From NCBI GenBank assembly GCA_004210915.1, contig SEGS01000037.1, positions 1-34,647 on the forward strand: a DNA stretch of 34,647 nucleotides, in the 5' to 3' direction. The first letter of the stretch is position 1. Each line of letters begins with the position of its first letter. The notes beneath the pieces were generated by a model, which worked only from the letters and a program-made list of their open reading frames with translations, did no database searches and had not been told where the DNA came from. A program made the position numbers and the translations under genes. Shown one piece after another: positions 32,698-34,647 of this stretch. The stretch is from Variovorax sp. GTDB taxonomy: Bacteria; Pseudomonadota; Gammaproteobacteria; Burkholderiales; Burkholderiaceae_C.

Positions 32698-34647
32698 TCA
32701 CACCAGCACCCGCTCGATGCCGCCGCTGTTGGCCGCGGCCACGTACTCGGGCAACCACTTGTCGCCCAGGATCTGGTTGGCCATTTCGACCACGATGTAG
32801 TCGGCTTCGAGCAGGCCGTTGTTGAGGTCGTTGCCGTAGCGGGAAAGCCCCTGCAGGCAGCTCGGGCAGCTGGTGAGGATTTTCACGTTGCCCTGGGCCG
32901 CGACCTTGCCGCTCTCGCGCAGCGCGGCCTCGCCCTTCTTGAGCTCCTCTTCCTTGCGGAAGCGAATCTGCGTCGAGATGTCGGGCCGCGTCACGCCGAG
33001 CGTGCCCGACTCGCCGCAGCAGCGGTCGTTCTTGAGCACGTTGTCGCCGACGAGCGCTTTCACCGTCTTCATCGGGTCCTGCAGCTTCATCGGGCTGTGG
33101 CAGGGGTCGTGATAGAGGTAGCCACCGCCGCTCGCGGCGCCGAGCGTGATGCCCTTTTCCAGCAGGTACTCGTGGATGTCGATGATCCGGCAGCCCGGGA
33201 AAATCTTGTCGAACTGGTAGCCCTGGAGCTGGTCGTAGCAGGTGCCACAGCTCACCACCACGGTCTTGATGTCCAGGTAGTTCAGCGTGTTGGCCACGCG
33301 GTGAAAGAGCACGCGGTTGTCCGTGATCATCTTCTCGGCCTTGTCGAACTGGCCCGAGCCGCGCTGCGGGTAGCCGCAGCAGAGGTAGCCCGGCGGCAGC
33401 ACCGTCTGCACGCCCGCATGCCAGAGCATCGCCTGCGTGGCGAGGCCGACCTGCGAGAAGAGTCGCTCGGAACCGCAGCCAGGGAAGTAGAAGACCGCTT
33501 CGGTTTCCGCCGTGGTCGCCTTCGGGTTGCGGATGATCGGCACGTAGTCGGCATCCTCGATGTCGAGCAGCGCGCGCGCCGTCTGCTTGGGCAAACCCCC
33601 CGGCATCTTCTTGTTGATGAAGTGGACGATCTGCTCCTTGATCGGCGCCGGGCCCAGCGTCGCCGGCGGCGCCGCCGTCTGCTTGCGGGCCACGCGGCGC
33701 ATCAGGTCATTCGCCAGCCGCTGCGCCTTGAAGCCGATGCCCACCATGCCGACCCGCATCGCCTTGATGGTCTGCGGACTGGTCGCGTTCAGGAACAGCA
33801 TGGCCGCGGCGTTGCCGGGGCGGAAGCTTTTCTGCCCCATCTTGCGCAACAGGTTGCGCATGTTCATCGACACGTCGCCGAAGTCGATCTTCACCGGGCA
33901 CGGCGTGAGGCACTTGTGGCACACGGTGCAGTGGTCGGCCACGTCCTCGAACTCCTCCCAGTGCTTGATGCTCACGCCGCGCCGCGTTTGTTCCTCGTAC
34001 AGGAAGGCTTCGACCAGCAGCGAGGTGGCGAGGATCTTGTTGCGCGGCGAATAGAGCAAGTTGGCGCGTGGCACGTGCGTGGCGCACACCGGCTTGCACT
34101 TGCCGCAGCGCAGGCAATCCTTGACCGAGTCGGCGATCGCCCCGATGTCGCTCTGCTGCATGATCAGCGACTCGTGGCCCATCAGGCCGAAGCTGGGCGT
34201 GTAGGCGTTGGTCAGGTCCGCATGCAGCGCAGCGGCGCCGGTGTTCGCTTCGCGGAGCAACTTGCCCTTGTTGAAGCGGCCTTCAGGGTCGACCTTCTTC
34301 TTGTATTCGGTGAACGGCCGCAGTTCCTCATCACTCAGAAACTCCAGCTTGGTGATGCCGATGCCGTGCTCGCCCGAGATCACGCCATCGAGGCTGCGCG
34401 CCAGCGCCATGATCCGCACCACCGCGGCGTGCGCGGTCTGCAGCATCTCGTAGTTGTCGCTGTTGACCGGGATGTTGGTGTGCACGTTGCCATCGCCCGC
34501 GTGCATGTGCAGCGCGACCCACACACGACCCTTGAGCACGCGCTGGTGGATGGCCGTGCATTCGGCCAGGATCGGCGCGAACTCGGCGCCCGTGAAGATG
34601 GTTTGCAGCGGCGCGCGCAGCTGCGTCTTCCAGCTCGCACGCAGCGA
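32698..34647 (-). CDS. FAD-linked / Fe-S oxidoreductase, C-terminal part (cut by window edge)
   Basis: The open frame runs without interruption from its stop at 32698 to the right edge, giving 649 residues of what is probably a protein of about 1,200-1,300 residues. Visible parts in order: the end of an FAD-linked oxidase domain (HMHAGDGNVHTNIPVNSDN), two 4Fe-4S clusters of the form C-x2-C-x2-C-x3-C (encoded near 34083-34122 and 33898-33932), and two CCG domains (FYFPGCGSERL and CCGYP; SCGTCYD, HDPCHSP and CCGESG). This is the GlcD-plus-GlcF-like architecture of D-2-hydroxyacid dehydrogenases fused into one chain. The GTG at 34539 sits inside the FAD domain and is not the start. Confidence 0.9.
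   Translation of the reverse strand, partial: SLRASWKTQLRAPLQTIFTGAEFAPILAECTAIHQRVLKGRVWVALHMHAGDGNVHTNIPVNSDNYEMLQTAHAAVVRIMALARSLDGVISGEHGIGITKLEFLSDEELRPFTEYKKKVDPEGRFNKGKLLREANTGAAALHADLTNAYTPSFGLMGHESLIMQQSDIGAIADSVKDCLRCGKCKPVCATHVPRANLLYSPRNKILATSLLVEAFLYEEQTRRGVSIKHWEEFEDVADHCTVCHKCLTPCPVKIDFGDVSMNMRNLLRKMGQKSFRPGNAAAMLFLNATSPQTIKAMRVGMVGIGFKAQRLANDLMRRVARKQTAAPPATLGPAPIKEQIVHFINKKMPGGLPKQTARALLDIEDADYVPIIRNPKATTAETEAVFYFPGCGSERLFSQVGLATQAMLWHAGVQTVLPPGYLCCGYPQRGSGQFDKAEKMITDNRVLFHRVANTLNYLDIKTVVVSCGTCYDQLQGYQFDKIFPGCRIIDIHEYLLEKGITLGAASGGGYLYHDPCHSPMKLQDPMKTVKALVGDNVLKNDRCCGESGTLGVTRPDISTQIRFRKEEELKKGEAALRESGKVAAQGNVKILTSCPSCLQGLSRYGNDLNNGLLEADYIVVEMANQILGDKWLPEYVAAANSGGIERVLV

Overview
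The window is about 35 kb of high-GC, densely coding chromosomal DNA from a betaproteobacterium, most likely a Comamonadaceae member close to Variovorax or Acidovorax. The evidence is gene content and order: DUF3460 next to scpA, the ubiE/Tim44-like/ubiJ/ubiB block, a long Fe-S oxidoreductase beside a DUF971 protein, and the rhodanese-grxC-secB-gpsA cluster. I see no prophage, insertion sequence, CRISPR array, rRNA or tRNA. No gene-free stretch exceeds 300 bases; the longest, 14229-14447 and 17011-17225, are about 220 and 215 bases.

Layout. 1-6455: metG with an overlapping lipoprotein gene, a tautomerase-family protein, a SulP anion transporter carrying an in-frame repeat-like insert, a convergent OmlA-type lipoprotein with a duplicated domain, DUF3460 and scpA. 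6502-8785 (minus): rhodanese, grxC, secB, gpsA, covering thiol redox, protein export and phospholipid precursor supply. 8856-11966 (plus): gpmA, a carboxyl-terminal processing protease and a ThiF/MoeB-type E1-like enzyme. 11989-14228 (minus): a small membrane protein coupled to an AsmA-family protein.

14448-19324 is a signalling and stress island. It has a stand-alone receiver protein, a NarL-type regulator divergent from its likely partner, a CHASE3 histidine kinase, then a three-gene YqjD/YqjE-like membrane operon facing a csbD-BON lipoprotein pair across a strong bidirectional terminator.

19442-30220 is a near-continuous minus-strand run. Read in its own direction it is ubiJ, ubiB, a sodium:solute symporter, an FmdB zinc ribbon, DUF502, aspS (non-discriminating type), nudB, an EEP-family phosphatase/nuclease, a divergent folE, a BLUF blue-light sensor, an EamA transporter and DUF429. 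Upstream of it are a Tim44-like protein, ubiE, a DUF971 protein and the C-terminal part of a large Fe-S/FAD oxidoreductase that runs off the right edge.

Most of this is housekeeping. The parts most worth a second look are the tight coupling of a divergent GTP cyclohydrolase I (C-S-H-H instead of C-E-H-H) to a BLUF photoreceptor, the nudB-EEP-folE arrangement, the repeat-derived insert in SulP, and several genes whose only promoter-like -10 box sits 6-7 bases before the start codon. All functional statements come from motif reading and memory of families; no database search was run.
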